The position numbers were made by a program, and so were the translations under genes. From positions 1 through 64,000 of the forward strand of contig VZRG01002352.1 of the NCBI GenBank assembly GCA_013397435.1: a stretch of 64,000 nucleotides of DNA. The letters run 5' to 3'. Position 1 is the stretch's first letter. Every line of letters begins with the position of its first letter. The notes under the pieces are model-generated. The model was not told the origin of the DNA. It did no database searches and worked only from the letters and a program-made list of their open reading frames with translations. The DNA is from Erythrocercus mccallii (taxonomy: Eukaryota > Chordata > Aves > Passeriformes > Dicruridae). This document shows, in pieces, positions 12,001 through 25,477 of the stretch.

Positions 12001-13616
12001 TTATCTTCCATTGTTTACAATGGAAATAAGCTCATCACCATTCCATTTTATATTTCATATTAATCAATTCATTTTTTGAGCTTGCAATAATTTTATTAGT
12101 TTAAATAAGTACCTCATGCATTGTTAATGATAATATAAACAAAAAAAAAAATCCAGAATCTAGTTAAAAGTAACACTGTTTGAACATTTTGGCCTGCTGC
12201 CACTATTCTGTGTGACCGGTGTGGGTGGGACTCACACAACTTTAATCACAATTATTCTGAGGGTCAGCTTGGCACAGTGGATTACAGCTTCAGGGAATTA
12301 TTGTAATAAATATCATATGAGAAAACATCCATAACCTTTTGAAGAGCAGCAGTGCTATAATTTTCTATATGTGTGTGGCAAAGCCTACATTTTCTTAGAT
12401 CTGTCTACCAGAGGTGCTAAACGGAGCTGTCAGATTTTCTAAATTAAGGTCTTAAATGAAAAAGAAGAACATCTCAAATATATGCAGATAGTGTCATGAA
12501 AATATATATAAAATAATGTCAGAATGGAAAAATAGTTATAAGGATTGTCATTAATCTATAAAGTATTTCAATAACTTTAAAATTTTATTTGTTCTTCCTA
12601 AAGTATTAAGTATTTTTATATAATAAGGAGATATTAATATTTTCCAAGCTTCCATTTGCACGCAAACATTGTTTGCTGATGAAAACAGCTATTTTAGAAT
12701 GTGTTCTGGAGTTGTCCTCTATAGAGCTGACCAAAAGATAAAGTCACTGTGTTTCTAGTGAATTTATTCCAAAATTCCAGCACTCCTGAGGATTAGTGTT
12801 GATTTAAATAAAAATATCTACCTCTTAAAACAAATGCTCTGCCCATTGAGAACCATTATAAGCACAGGTATGCAAATGGTTTGTGATACTGTTTAAAATT
12901 AAAAACATTGAAATTATATCGGAGAAAGCTTCCTTCAAACCTCTGCTTCTCTGTATAAAAGTTGATGTTTCCAAGTCATCACACTGGCAATAATCTCCAT
13001 AAAGAAATACTTTAACACTACAGTTTCAAGAGAAATTGATAAGAGTACTAAAACTTTCTAGAATTATATTATTTTACCTCTATTTTTTTGTTATACTGAC
13101 TAATATCCAAGACCATGACATCATGCAGAAACATAATTAATATGCACATAGCAAAACAAAATTATCATTTTGTCTTGGTAACTAATAAATCTCACCTTTT
13201 ACCTCTCTCGGTCAGGATGGGGTTTTTTTTATTATTATTTTAAAAATTATTTTAATTTTTAAGCAAGTTGTAAAGCTATTTGTTGTGTGTTCCTGCACAA
13301 GGATTTTATTTCACCTTTTTTCATAGACTTCTCCAACCATCATTTATTCCTACTTCTTTATTTCATACAGTAGTAGTTAAAACAGCCAGCAAAAGCCTAA
13401 AAAACATGAGACTGAACTGACCAGACACTGAAAATATGTGACATCTCCTGAAAGGAAAATGCCAAAAACCATTAATCACCAATAGCATGTTCATAAAAAC
13501 TCTTATCCAAGCAATGATTAGCATCTGATAATGCTTATAGGTTATGATGAAACAAAAGAATCAAATCTATAGAGATGAGGTTTGTTACTACTTTGGGGGT
13601 GACAACTACCACTGCG
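9036..13616. other. Unique A+T-rich intergenic DNA
   Basis: I see no gene, RNA gene or recognisable transposon. A13 lies near 10313-10326, followed by a TTAATTAATTAA run, and T/G-rich low complexity lies at 10925-10970. The 100-114 codon antisense frames at 9936-10303 and 10334-10678 have no domain, and the first two overlap each other in different frames. Confidence 0.5.
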
Positions 13617-13655
13617 CATATAGATATATATATACACACATATATATATATATAA
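13617..13655. repeat. TA/CA microsatellite
   Basis: ATATAGATATATATATACAC is followed by a pure TA run to 13654. It produces the Y/I-rich stretch seen in an overlapping minus-strand frame. Confidence 0.88.
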
Positions 13656-14840
13656 CCTGGTTTTATTTCCAATTGCAAAAGCAGAGTGATACTTGAAGCT
13701 TAAAATTGACTTGTGTGTGTGGGGGAGAGACTCATTCCAGTTCACAGACCCTGTAATTTTCATGAAAGTTATCAATTTCTAAGGCTCAAACCATGCTTAT
13801 TTTGACTACAAATGCAACTAATAAGCTGTAAAGAGTTTGTTGTTTTTTTTTTCCCGAAAGATCATTATTCTGTGAATTCCCATTAACACATAAGATGCCA
13901 TTCACCATCCTTCATAACTGAAGCAGGTGGAAAAAGCACCAGCTGGCTGCAGAGGTGTAAGGTCAAGCCTCCAACTCTCATCCCCCCGCAGGCTCTCCTT
14001 GCTTTTGGACCTTCCTCTGATTTTGTCGTGCTCCATGAGTGAAGGAAGCAAGAGAAACAAATAGCTGAGGACGAAATGATTTCTAGGTACCTGAATTTAG
14101 ATTACATTTTAGTGCTGACAGGTGAAAATTGGAAATGGTAAATACAAAGGCCCTAAGCAAATAATCTGTATTAGTAAGAAAGAAGAAGGTCCCAGGTTGT
14201 TCTCTCTGTCACTTCAAAAGGAAGGGATAACGTTGTCATATGATATCCAAAATAACCTCTCTTCTTCCAATTAACAGGATTGCATTAGAGGTTCAGTTTT
14301 TCCTCAGTGGAAATACTGAACTGAAATTGACAGATGCAAATCAGATTCGCTCTTTACCTGAATGTATTTGAGATTTGCAATGGCATAATAACAGAAACTG
14401 TATTTACATTTAATATGCTAATTTACTTTATATTTTGCAAGTTATAAACAATATTTCATGTAACGGGTGCACTTCACAGTGTGCAGGTATCATACTTCTA
14501 GCATTAAAATGTTGCTAAAATCATCTTCCACGTAAAAAGAATATTTTTGTTCATGTTTTCCTTCAAAATAACTTTGTTAAAAATGCTTTTCACAGTGACC
14601 TCACAACAACGCTTTTTTCCCCATATTTTTCCTTGGAAGCTTTGGCCTCCTAATCTTGGTTGCACGATATTTTGTAGATAACCTTTTTTTTTTCCTAGGA
14701 AACATCCTTTTTTCTGGCTTTCATTCTTGATTGGTTCTGATGACATAGATTATTAGCAGAGGAGGTTCAATCAAGTGACATCAGGGTATTAGATCCTGCC
14801 TGAAGAGCCCTAAGAAGATGTTTTTTGTTTTATTTTTTTG
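13656..14840. other. Unique intergenic DNA
   Basis: I recognise no gene or repeat. A segment richer in G and C lies at about 13920-14050 but shows no open exon flanked by splice sites. Confidence 0.5.
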
Positions 14841-14883
14841 TTTTGCACTTTGAAACCCACAGAAGGGGTTTTAAAGTGCAAAA
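14841..14883 (+). repeat. Compact hairpin with an 18-bp stem
   Basis: The arm 14841-14858 (TTTTGCACTTTGAAACCC) pairs with 14866-14883 (GGGTTTTAAAGTGCAAAA) around a 7-nt loop. The only non-Watson-Crick position is a G-T pair. The stem does not extend far beyond these ends. It may be the core of a decayed miniature inverted-repeat element, a regulatory hairpin or chance. Confidence 0.6.
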
Positions 14884-15109
14884 TCATTTCTAAAAAAGTA
14901 ATTGACTTTCGAATTAAGTGATGTAATTTCTTTGTGGAGCTAGGTGCTAATGTTACTCTGAAAATGATGTGTTTAAAGTTAAAAAAAAAAAGTTAAAGAG
15001 TGGTATTAATTGCCACTAAAGTTAAAAAGTTGAAAAGTGATATTACCCCCTTTTTTCTTAATCTGAAATTAACACACCCTCAAGAGCTAACTAGCAGTAG
15101 GATATGGAT

Positions 15110-15149
15110 ATTCCAACAGTAACCATCCAGAATTCCAACAGTAACCATC
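15110..15149. repeat. 18-bp direct repeat, 22-bp period
   Basis: ATTCCAACAGTAACCATC occurs at 15110-15127 and again at 15132-15149, separated by four bases. Both copies are perfect. Confidence 0.9.
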
Positions 15150-18100
15150 ATATCTCACTTAAGGCTTAAGAAAATTTGGAAAATCCTGTTTGGGGTAGGA
15201 GAATGAAAAAAAATGACAGGCTTACTGTGCTGTTGGTGTAGAAGGAGATGGCAACTGGTGGATAACAGCATATTTCTCAAGGGATCTCGTTTTTCTCTCT
15301 GGAGGGTCTTTAGCATCTGCTGCTTCCATTGGGAGGATGGAGGGAGGGCTGGGACATCCTCCCCAAACCAGCAGCATCAGCCCATGGCCTTTGTCAGGCT
15401 TCCTTCCCTAGCAGTGGTCAGAGAAATAACCCCAAATTTCATACTTCCCCTGCTTTTCCAGGAAGGTTTTGTGTCCAGAATAATCCCAGCTACAAGGCCC
15501 AGGCTACCAAGGTGCTTGCTCACCACCTTGCTGCTATCTTCCTTTATTGCAGGTGTGCCCTGGAGAAGAAAATTTTGTTCTCAATTGTGTAAAAGAGTGA
15601 TTATTAAAAAGAGCATATGGATTTGGTTCCTCTCAGGTGACTCTTTTCTGTTGGAATGCCATCCTGGCTATTTTACTTTGACGCACAAATTATTAAGATT
15701 TTCTTGATTAATATTGGATAATAATTTGATAAAGACTGGACAGTCAAATAATATTTCTAGAAAATGAGTAAAGAATCTCTGAAAAGATGGGGAGAGAGAG
15801 CATTGAGTCTTAGTATCAGATAATAATGACTACCTTTACATTAATCCGGAAAATAATGGCACCATGAACTATTACTTTGCCCTGATATTTGCATCCAGTA
15901 TACTGAGTTCAAACATAAAATATTTCTGCTCTGAACAGACTCAGCCCATAGTGCAAATGAATATTGCCCAAATAAGTACCAGCCACTGAGCACAAAAATG
16001 ATATGGCACAAACCCTGAGTTTACAATGACTGTCAGACACATAGTTGGAGCCAAATGAAAGCCAGTTGGAAGCTGCTCAGAAGTTTGGCAGTTAAAACAC
16101 ATATTTTAGGCCTTATGGCTGCATTCATTGCCATATGTTGAGAGCTGTCCCTCTCTATTTATGTGTATGCTTAGAATTGTCGACCCCTATTTATTTGCAA
16201 TCCCTTATTTAGGCATAATGGCTCAGCTACTAAAAGATATTAACATATTGCTGCAGATTGAAGGCAGAACAACAGATACAATTTGAGGTTGAGAGGAGAC
16301 TGAACCATGTCAAAAGATCAAGTCTTATTTAGTCACACAGTGATAACTACCCTATAGTGCTGTTCTTGTCAAAGTCCATTTCAGCCTATATTTTCTCTCA
16401 AAAGTAACCCTAATATACTGAAATAACAGAAAACTCTGATTCAAACTGCAAATGTTTGATCCAAACTCACCTCAGTGTTCCTGACCAGGCTGTTGACAAC
16501 GTCTAGCCCTAAAAAGGGGGTCATAGATTGGATGCTGAAATTACCATGGGCCACTCTTCAGAGGCTGATATTTTGGAAAGGGCCTGTCACTATCTTTTGG
16601 AGGTGGCATACCCATAACTACAGCAAATGTGAGAAATTAATTTTACCACAGTGTCTTTGTTATTCTGATTGAGAAATGCATCTCAGTAGAATCAAAGCAG
16701 AGGGGGAATTAAATGGCATCTTCTCCTTCAACTAATTCTGACAATACTTGGCACGACTCTTTGATTCCATCTCTCACTGCTTCCCCAGAATGTTATTTTT
16801 CTCCTGGTTTTTCCCCCCGTGCTTCTTTTCCTGATTTTTCTCTAATATGCATTGAGTTCAGCCAGCAAAGAAACAGCACCTTTTTGCAACACAGCCATGA
16901 CACTCGGATGAGAAGCAATGTTTTAAACAACATAAGGCTGCTAAGAGTTTGCAGAGTTTCAGAGTGCCTGATAGGCCATTACACTGTGCCTGTAGCATCC
17001 CAGCAGCGAGGCTGCAGGGGAAGGAAATTCCAGAGACACAAGATGACAGAGAGAGGCTGAATTTTCTTTTCTCCTTTTTTTCCCCTATTTTGTGAGTTTG
17101 TTTTGCTTTAAAACACATAGAATCAAACATCAGCAGCAAAACCCAACTCTTCAAAACTCCCTAAGTTGCCTCTGTCTTCTTTTTCCTCAAGATAGATTTT
17201 ATTACCTACTGTCTGTTCAACCTATGGTTTCACTTTGTAAAATACTTCAAAGCTTAACGAGAAGGAAGGATGGAAACCTTCCAAATTAAGACTAATAAAT
17301 CCTTTAATGATGTGAAAGTTAGTGATTGTTTTCTGTATAATTTTAAAGCTGGTTATTAACAGGTCTCGTGCTGGCTGTTAGCAGGAGAGCAAGTTGGCTG
17401 TAGCCAGACACAAAGCTCGTAACAGCCAAATCATATCCCTACAGACAGCAAGCTGGCCTCTTTTATCATGGGATCCAGGACAGTGGGAGCTCTTTCTAAA
17501 TGCATTTATCCCCATGAAGTTCCCACAAGCCAGAAGAGACCTCTTGTCATCATTAGCTGAGGAATTTATGCACCCTAAGGACAAAGACAAAGAAGAATTT
17601 AGATGCTGAAGTCCAGAAATTCAGTTCCCCAATACTCCCCTGCTTATTTTAGTACAGGCACTTAGCAATTGGTAGGCTTCCCCACCTTTTCAGCCTCCAT
17701 AAAAACCTTCGTTTTCAACCAGTACTGAAAAATTTAGCATTTCCAATTTTTAATTGGTGTCTTCAAAAGAAGTCCCTAATAGGTGCCACGGGGACGATGG
17801 AAGAGTGGCTAATGAGAGTCAAGAAGCCCCACATGTGCTGAGGGGAGTGATAGGGCAAAGAGCAAGTCAGCCTCAGCTCTGTATCACTTTGAAATTCACA
17901 AAACAGCCATCAGTCAAGATATTTTTCGCCTGGAAGCATGCTCCTTCTAGAAATGTATACCTGAACCTTGAGATCAGTCTGATCTTTTTTGGTAGGTTTG
18001 ATTTGCACTCCACCTACTCTCTCTGCCTGTGAGGAAAACACCAGGTTTTTCCCCTAAAATTCATATTATACAGTTATCTTCTTTTTCCCCTTCCATCATG

Positions 18101-18252
18101 CTTTCCCCATGGCATAACATCTTATTTCATGTAGTGCCCTGTAAATACGAACTCTGCTGGGTAAGGCTTAAGGGAAAACATTTCAACAGTTGCAGCATAG
18201 CGCGTTAGAGAGGCACAGATAGGCTTCTCCTTTTTGAAGTTCCCAGACTAAC

Positions 18253-18272
18253 ATCTATCTATCTGTCTGTCT
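18253..18272. repeat. CTAT/CTGT tetranucleotide repeat
   Basis: There are about five ATCT/GTCT units, an interrupted simple repeat. Confidence 0.75.
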
Positions 18273-19741
18273 TTTATTCTCAGATAAAACCCTTTTCTAA
18301 ACCTTTCCAAAGGCATGAACCCTCCTGACAGAAGTAGTCATTTACCCAGCTCTGATCAGCAGGATTTTGAAGTGAGTGTCTCCCATACAGCTTCTGGAAA
18401 GGATTAAGAAGAAATCAAACAAAATCTGAGATTTGCTGTTAATTATGAATGTCCAAAAGGATGTGGGGAAATTGAAGAGAAAGCAAGAGACAGTTCCATA
18501 GCTTTGAAATAAGAATGTTATGACTGCAAAACTAGGGGCTCAGAGTCAGGTGTCCTGTGCAATAATTCAGAGAAAGATTTCCTATGAGGTAATACATTTT
18601 ATATCTTACATTTTCAGATTATTGAAGAGATAAGCAGAGGAAATAGCTCATTGATGCATCTCAGGAGAAAAACCTTTAGAAGAAATGTTAACATTCAGCA
18701 CCAAACAGAAGTATTGCAGTATAACCTAAAATATTCCACTTGGGTAGGTTATTTTATTGTCCTGGTAGAAAAATAAAATTTCTTCTGACTCCATAGAAGG
18801 AATTTAAAGATTCCAAAAGGCAATTGTATGAAAAATGCTAACTGTGAAACACATTCTTTTTCTATAGTGTTGAAATATAAATTATTAAAAAACTCCATAA
18901 AGTTTTCACGGGATTGCTCCTTTGGTGACTGCACTGGGATCATGCCAATATGTCCATTGAACACACAGAACACAGGAAACAGCAAGGATCAATCCCATCA
19001 GCTGATATTTTTAGTCCATTTCCATTGGCACATGGAGCAAAGGAAAATTTTGGCTACTAGCAACATCCTCACTAAACTCAGTAGTCTGTGAATACCCAAA
19101 ACTTTTCTCCATGTAATGCCATGTTGTAGGCAGTAAGAAGCTCTGCTGGATCAGTGACCCAGGCTTTCAGGGTGGGAGTTATGACAGAGATGGACAAGGA
19201 ATTGCGTGCAAAGCACTGCAATTGTCTGTAAGAGCCACGTGCCAATGCCACATCCAAAAGCAATGCTGAAAAGTAGTGTTTGGAATGAGGGCTGTGGCTG
19301 GCTCCTCTGCATCTATGAATAGGCCAGGTAGGACAGAACAAATCCAGAAATACACATCGGTTTCTAAACTGGTATTTTAATCAGCTTTGTGCTTTCTTTC
19401 AATCACAGTGACCATTTATTTTTCAAAACATAAAAAAGCACACATGATTACACACAACTCTGAACTTACTGGGGTTTTTTTCTGATTCTTTCCAGAAAAA
19501 AGATGTATCATGATTAAGTTTCCACATGCAGATATCCTGCAGGACATTGATCGTTGAAGCAATTATGCAATTACACACATTTGTTCATTTACAAAAGCAG
19601 CATATCTACCCATTACTCTGGATGCATCTGATCATGATAATTGTGGTGCCCCGAGCTCTCGATACTTCCCCAAGCAGGTTCTCTGCGCCTCATTTAAATA
19701 TAACAAATGTGTCACCACCTTTTGAATTAAATTTGCACTTA

Positions 19742-19763
19742 AGGCTGACTTTTAAGTCAGCCT
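19742..19763. repeat. Perfect 10-bp-arm palindrome
   Basis: AGGCTGACTT and AAGTCAGCCT are exact reverse complements separated by TT. The flanking 19520-19800 is low in repeats and rich in TTAAAT and ATTATGCAAT motifs, which would suit a conserved noncoding element, but this is not demonstrated. Confidence 0.75.
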
Positions 19764-22613
19764 ACTTGGCGGCTTTTGCTAATACAGTTGTCTGTTTCTC
19801 ACCTACAGAGACATCTTTTCTTTACAGACTAAATCTTATGCAAAGGTCTGCAGAAAAACCTGGAATTTCTGTCAAAGCAGAAGCCAGGGAATTGCTTGAT
19901 TCGTGATTCAATCTGACATTGCAAGCCTCGATTTGAGGGTTGGAATAGATTGATTTACAAATAAGCAAAGAAACAAATGAAGTTATAAAACTGATAAAAT
20001 GAATATACATCACGCCACAACTTTTCCTGGAACACCAAGGATATCCCAGGGTAATGAATGCATCCAGGATGAATATATTTGGATTAGCAATGCAATAAAA
20101 ATTGGCATGCAGACACCTCTCAAGTATAAGAATCAAAGCCAGAAACAGAAAGAGTATGGGTGACAGCAACTGCTTCATGTCTTGTGTATGGAGGTTGCAA
20201 ATGCAGTATATTCTTTCAGAAGATGTAAGAAATACATGTGGTGTTGTGACAGATTAGCTTTTAAAGTAAATGTATAGCAATTAGATAAATTAAATAATGT
20301 TTTCACAGAGACTACAGTTTGCACAATGTGTGTCGGACTGAAATGGTTTATTAATATAGTTTGTTAGTAGGATGCCAAGAATTATTTAAATTGAATTAAA
20401 TTCACACAAAGGTTTCTTAGTTAAACAGCATCTAGCTGAAGGGGCCAGCAATCATGATCAATTTCAATATGGCACAAAAATATCTCTGCAGTATGTATTG
20501 AAAAAATCATGTGTGTTATAAATATTCAAGAAAGTTAAGGCAGAAATGATTGAAAAAAAAATATTAGGCTTAGATACTATACTACTTCATCACATTTTTC
20601 CTATTCAGGGAAAGAAAAAAAAATTGAGTTGCATTTTCTGACCTTAAGATTTACAACTTACTCTCCCAGTTTGTTTAACATCTTTTCTACTTCTTGCATG
20701 CAGAGCATACAACAGCTGGAATAAGGAAACATTTTGACTGCTGTTACATCTACTAACATTCACCCTTGTCATATTTTGCACAGTACATTAAGCAAAAACA
20801 TAACAGGCAGTTATTACAAACCTGCTTTCTATTTCAGTGAATCTTTGTTAGGCAGGGGCAGGAGAGCAAGGGAAAAGAGCAGAGCTGAAAAAACAGCAAA
20901 AGAAGCAAAACCCCCAAACCAAAACAGAGTAATTACACCGTACCATGTCAGGAGCAGTAATGAGGTTTTCAGAACCCCAATGTACTTGTTATCAAAGGCA
21001 TGATAAATGTAACACTAAAGCGAAACAAAAGAGAATACTCTCTGAAAGCAAACAAAAAATATTGTTATCAAACCAGTAATCTAATCACAGGGACTGAAGA
21101 GCAAAGGGGAGAGATTTCCTATGCCAAGCTGCACTTTGTATCCCTGCAGTGGGGCCACGATGCAGTACCTTAAGGCATGAGGTGAAGTGCCTCCTTCACG
21201 TGCATTTTACATACATTTACATGCATTGCAAGCATCTGCAATACGTTCACTTTTTTTTTTTTCCTTGTTGCATTTCTTCTTATTACCTATTAAGCAGGTG
21301 TCCTTCACTGAGAGCAGAGGTGGCACTCGTGTTTTACTCTTTGGATGGTGCCTTTCTGGAAAGATGGGATATGGACCATTGCCAAGGGCTGTTCCAGGTG
21401 TGTGAGTTAGCAAAGAGATCAAAGTTCAGTGAAATGGACTTCAAAAGATGGGAGTAAACAAACACCTCCTTTTGCACACAAGATATAAGTGATGTTGTGA
21501 AAGGGCTACTCCCCTGCTACAAGATGACTTAAGAAGTACTTTCTCACTCCTCAAGAGACCAAATAAATATTTTAATTATTCTTAATGAAGTAACATGATT
21601 ATTAGTCATGTTTACCAAATTTAAAGGTCATAATTAATTTCCAGCAATTAAATCTTATTGCAGATCTTTTGAAAGCTGTAACTTCACTGAAAAAAAGCCC
21701 TCTTAGTTGATGCAGGAAAGCCAGTCCATAGCTCACTGAAAAATCCATGAATAGATGCCTTATTTTGGTTATAGATAAAGACTAATAGTTTAAGAAAAAC
21801 TCCTGAAATTTTTAAACTAAACACATACATCTATATCTGTATATATATATTTGTATTTGTTGCCATGCCCCATCCATATTCCACGTGAAAGCAAAAAAAA
21901 TATTAAAAAGTAGGATTTGTGATTGCTTTCTAAGTACACAGGAGATAGCAAATCGAATCAATGGTCCTTATCTTGGCAGAATATTGAATCCTCCAGCAAC
22001 ACAAAGAATTTCCTGGAATCTCTTGGCATGAGAAATCTTGTATGTTATTTGTACTCGCACAAAGGTGAACAATTATAACACATTCTTTAGCCAAATCTTA
22101 CTCACTGATAGAGTGTGTCTGGGGGGCCAGAGAAACCCATTTCTTCTGGAGTTATCAAGAAAATGTCATCCAGAGAAGACTGTCCACCTTCATTACAGAA
22201 AACAATAGCAAATACCAGCAACATCTTACTATCAGTCTATTGTAATTCCAGTTAGCAAAAATATATTTATAGTAATGCAGGTAAATGCATAAACAGAATC
22301 AGTTTCTGATCTCTTCTGTTACAAATAATGTTTATCACTAGGAAGAGGATGGGCTTAATATTTAGTCTGGGAGGGCAAGGTAAAGGATTTCAGCACATGG
22401 CTGCAAACATTGGACCATATTCACCTCCATCAACTTCACTAGAGAGATCTCTGAGCAGGAGAACAGAGCACACCAGTTGTTTACTCTTGTCTGGCACTGA
22501 AACTTATTCAGGAATTTCTTCTGTGATAAGGATTAAAAAAAAAATTCATCTTTCTGGTGCCATTCTAATTAATGTCATTGAGATGAAGTGCTCCATGGCT
22601 AAGCTTATAAGCT
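19764..22613. other. Unique intergenic DNA
   Basis: No gene is recognised. There is a T12 run near 21250, a TA-rich run at 21829-21851, and at the right end a 14-bp palindrome AAGCTTATAAGCTT (22601-22614) that abuts the LTR. The 126- and 144-codon frames at 19526-19906 and 22328-22762 lack domains, and the second runs into the LTR. Confidence 0.5.
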
Positions 22614-22960
22614 TGGTTCTGTCCAGGACAGGGTTAATTTTGCAGTATCTGACAGAGGGCATGGCCAGGAGGTTATTCCATAGCACCTCGTGTCCTTACT
22701 GGGGCCAAGGGACAGGGACAGTTTCAGGACAGACAGGGGGTTTTTGTTTTCTCTCTGAGTAGTTTCTTTTCTTATACCTCTGATAATTAATATTGTTGTG
22801 TTACTGTTTGTTTGTTTGTTTGTTACTGTGATCTTTGCCTTTTGTGACTCTAGCTGCAGGGGTGAGGGGGAGCTGTATATGGTTTTACTGGGAGTACTAA
22901 ATGGGAGAGTTCAGTTTCTAAACTGTTGTGTTTTCTATTGTGTTATTTATCTGTTCTTTT
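22614..22960 (+). mobile_element. Avian ERV LTR fragment (sense)
   Basis: The left end, TGGTTCTGTCCAGGACAG followed by GGTTAATTTT, matches the start of an LTR type that I associate with bird endogenous retroviruses. It is followed by the U3-like 'GGCATGGCCAGGAGG' and 'TTATTCCATAGCACC', then G-rich and T-rich tracts including a TTTG repeat at 22806-22822. No internal viral genes follow, so it is a solo or truncated LTR. The right boundary is uncertain (22920-22990). No target-site duplication could be fixed. I did not assign a named family. Confidence 0.6.
22806..22822. repeat. TTTG tetranucleotide repeat
   Basis: There are four tandem TTTG units inside the LTR-like segment. Confidence 0.85.
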
Positions 22961-25477
22961 AAAAGAAATTCTGTGTTTAGCCAAATCCCAAGCCAAATAA
23001 CAATACTACAACTCATTTCTGTTGTAAATATTTGTTTTCACAAATTAAAACAAATTTTAAAAGAAGTCCCAATTATGGCAGACTTAAAATGGATTTTCGT
23101 ATCCCTTTCATCAAATTTCTGGATGACATATTATTTAGTTCAGTAAGAAAAGAAAATACATTACTTTACTCAAAATCATGCAGACTAGATGTTGATAAGT
23201 GCAATGATGGAGTCAAAAGAAAATATTTTGTAATTATCACCGAAACCATTTAGACCTTTGGATACATGTTCCTATTTATGACATCCAGAATGAACCACAC
23301 AGTACTATCAGAATATTATTTCCCCTTTATCACCTGAGTGGTTTAATAGTCACACTGGATTACAATAGTATCAGAGAAAATCAATAAATAATACTGAGAA
23401 GTGTCACTTTCTAAAAAGGAATACTAATACTTCTTTGGGGTCTGTTGCATAATAGTCTTCAGTACTATAAATTCATTATTTAGAAGCTAATGCCTTTTTT
23501 ATTTGTTTGTCTGTTTTTTTCCAAGATAAGCTTTCAGATTTTTTTAAACTCTATTATCAAGGGCAGCTTGAATTACAAACATCAAGAAGTATGGTTGCAA
23601 TATTTAAAATATTAGAAAATTCAACTAGACTGGAAACACAAAGTGAATTCCTTGTGCTTGGAATCTCACTCTGAATTAAAAATCTCCTTTGGCTGTTAAC
23701 ACCCACAAGTCAATGAGTTCATATGTTAGGCTAATTCCATGTGATGACAGCAAGCAGCCCCACACTGACAGAGCCTGACATACTGTCCAAGTAACACAGA
23801 AGCAACGTGGAGTTTCTGTCAGTAACAAAACGCATGTTTTCAGTACCTGCTAGCATGCCAATGTGCCAGCAGCCAGCTCTGAGCACACTTGCTGCAGATT
23901 TTTAAGACTGTCACTTCACTAAATCAAAGTTGCTCAGTGGTTGCCAAATGTTAGCTCATGAAGCTGGAGGAATGACTGAGTAGCCTCAGAAAAGAAAACA
24001 GGTTCAGGGAGAAGTACATGGATAAGACAATATCTGCTGACTTGATTATATGGAGCCTGGTACTTCAGCAGTTGCTCCATTTGCTCTTGTCTTGAGCAAG
24101 TCTTTCAGGTTTAGGATATTCAAGAAAGAAGCCTGAGAGGTTGTTCTCTTAGTGCTGATCCTTCTAAAAACAACGGCCTCCAATATTGACAACGAGGTAA
24201 GATTTTTTCCCAAGAACCAAAAAAGTAAAAACCTTAACTAAATTTGCTCCTGGAAAAAATAATATCCACATAAATAATAAGAACTGAGTTGTAAATCAGT
24301 GGTTAGGAAAGATTTTTTGATTTACTGTGACCAACAGAGAAGTGATTTCAGGTGCAATGCCTAAAACTGCCATATTGGTACAATCCTTTGGGAATTTCTG
24401 GTTAGCTTCACTTCCTGATTTATCATCCAGGGAAAAGGATTATTTTTTGAAAACCCTCAAAACACAGCCTAATACTGGAAGAGATGTAGAACCCCATGAA
24501 GGCAGGGAACACAGGCAGTGAGGAGTGAGGAATAAGTGGGTCAGTGGAAGTGCAGAACATGTACCTGCTTGCTTTTTTCTTTCCTTTTCTTCAACAGCAG
24601 AAAAAGAAAGCTATTCATCTGCTAATTCTGTACCAAAAAAAATACTACAACCCCAATTTATTTTATTGAGTGTACAAGTAGTCAACATTAAGCAGATTTA
24701 TGGTTTTAAAAACTGTTTTATTGTGTGTGTCTGAGGAAATTTCTCTCTTCTAGATAAAGCTGCACTTCAGCTACACAAGTAGTGTATAAGGGAACAGCTT
24801 TATAGCAACCATTTGGCAAATGCTCTGCTTTTAGGTTTGTGAAAGTGAAATCACATTTGATGGCACTACAGCTATAATTTAAGTCAGCTCTTGGCCTAAC
24901 TGTGTTCTGAGAACAGCTGCAACATAGCACGGCAATGGGAAAACACCACCTGCCATTTCCAGTGGTACGACATAAATGTAGGGTATCACATTAATAGCAA
25001 TCAGCTTCCCTGGACTGAGCTGAAGAGAGTGGAATTGCTGCGCTGGTGGAGCTTTGTGAAAGGTGAAGGCTGCAGGGAGGAGTGCTAGGAAGGAAGGCAC
25101 TTCTTCCCACTGAAGGGGATTCATTTTTGAGGGCCTGTTTACAAATTGTGAATGCAGTTAAAAAGTTAATTTTGTTTCAACGTGACTTATTTCCGTTGCA
25201 TCCAGAAGGAACTGTGAGGTTTTGGCTCTCGTATAATTGGCTTTTATAATGAGTGGTTTTGGAATACAATGTAAATTGACCACATCTAATCACAACACTT
25301 CTAAGAGAAACCACTCTGATTAGGCAAGGTCTTGTGGTTAAAGTTTTTCTTTACAAATGTCTTCAGGAAGATCAGATTTAATTTTTTTCAGTTAGATCAG
25401 TCTCAGTCTAAATAACCTGCAAAGATGACCCAGGGAGCAGGCTCTCTTCAGCTTTACCAGAGAGGTTCAAGGTAGGA
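22961..25477. other. Unique intergenic DNA
   Basis: No gene is recognised. A consensus donor GAG|GTAAGA lies at 24196/24197 after a short hydrophobic open stretch, but there is no ATG and a TGA sits 60 bases upstream, so no exon is called. The segment 23700-23960 is non-repetitive with balanced composition. Confidence 0.5.

Larger units (their letters stand above)
14884..19741. other. Unique intergenic DNA, mixed composition
   Basis: No gene is recognised. A 164-codon plus frame at 15213-15707 and a 115-codon frame at 16713-17060 show no domain, and each is overlapped by other frames. A 22-bp-spaced direct repeat lies at 15110-15149, and CTAT/CTGT tetranucleotides lie at 18253-18272. Confidence 0.45.

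Noticed and set aside
15213..15707. 164-codon plus-strand frame starting MTGLLCCWCRRR
   Set aside because: There is no recognisable domain, it overlaps another open frame, and no promoter or splice context was found.
24130..24197. Short hydrophobic open stretch before a GAG|GTAAGA donor
   Set aside because: It has no ATG, a TGA lies 60 bases upstream and no clear acceptor is present.
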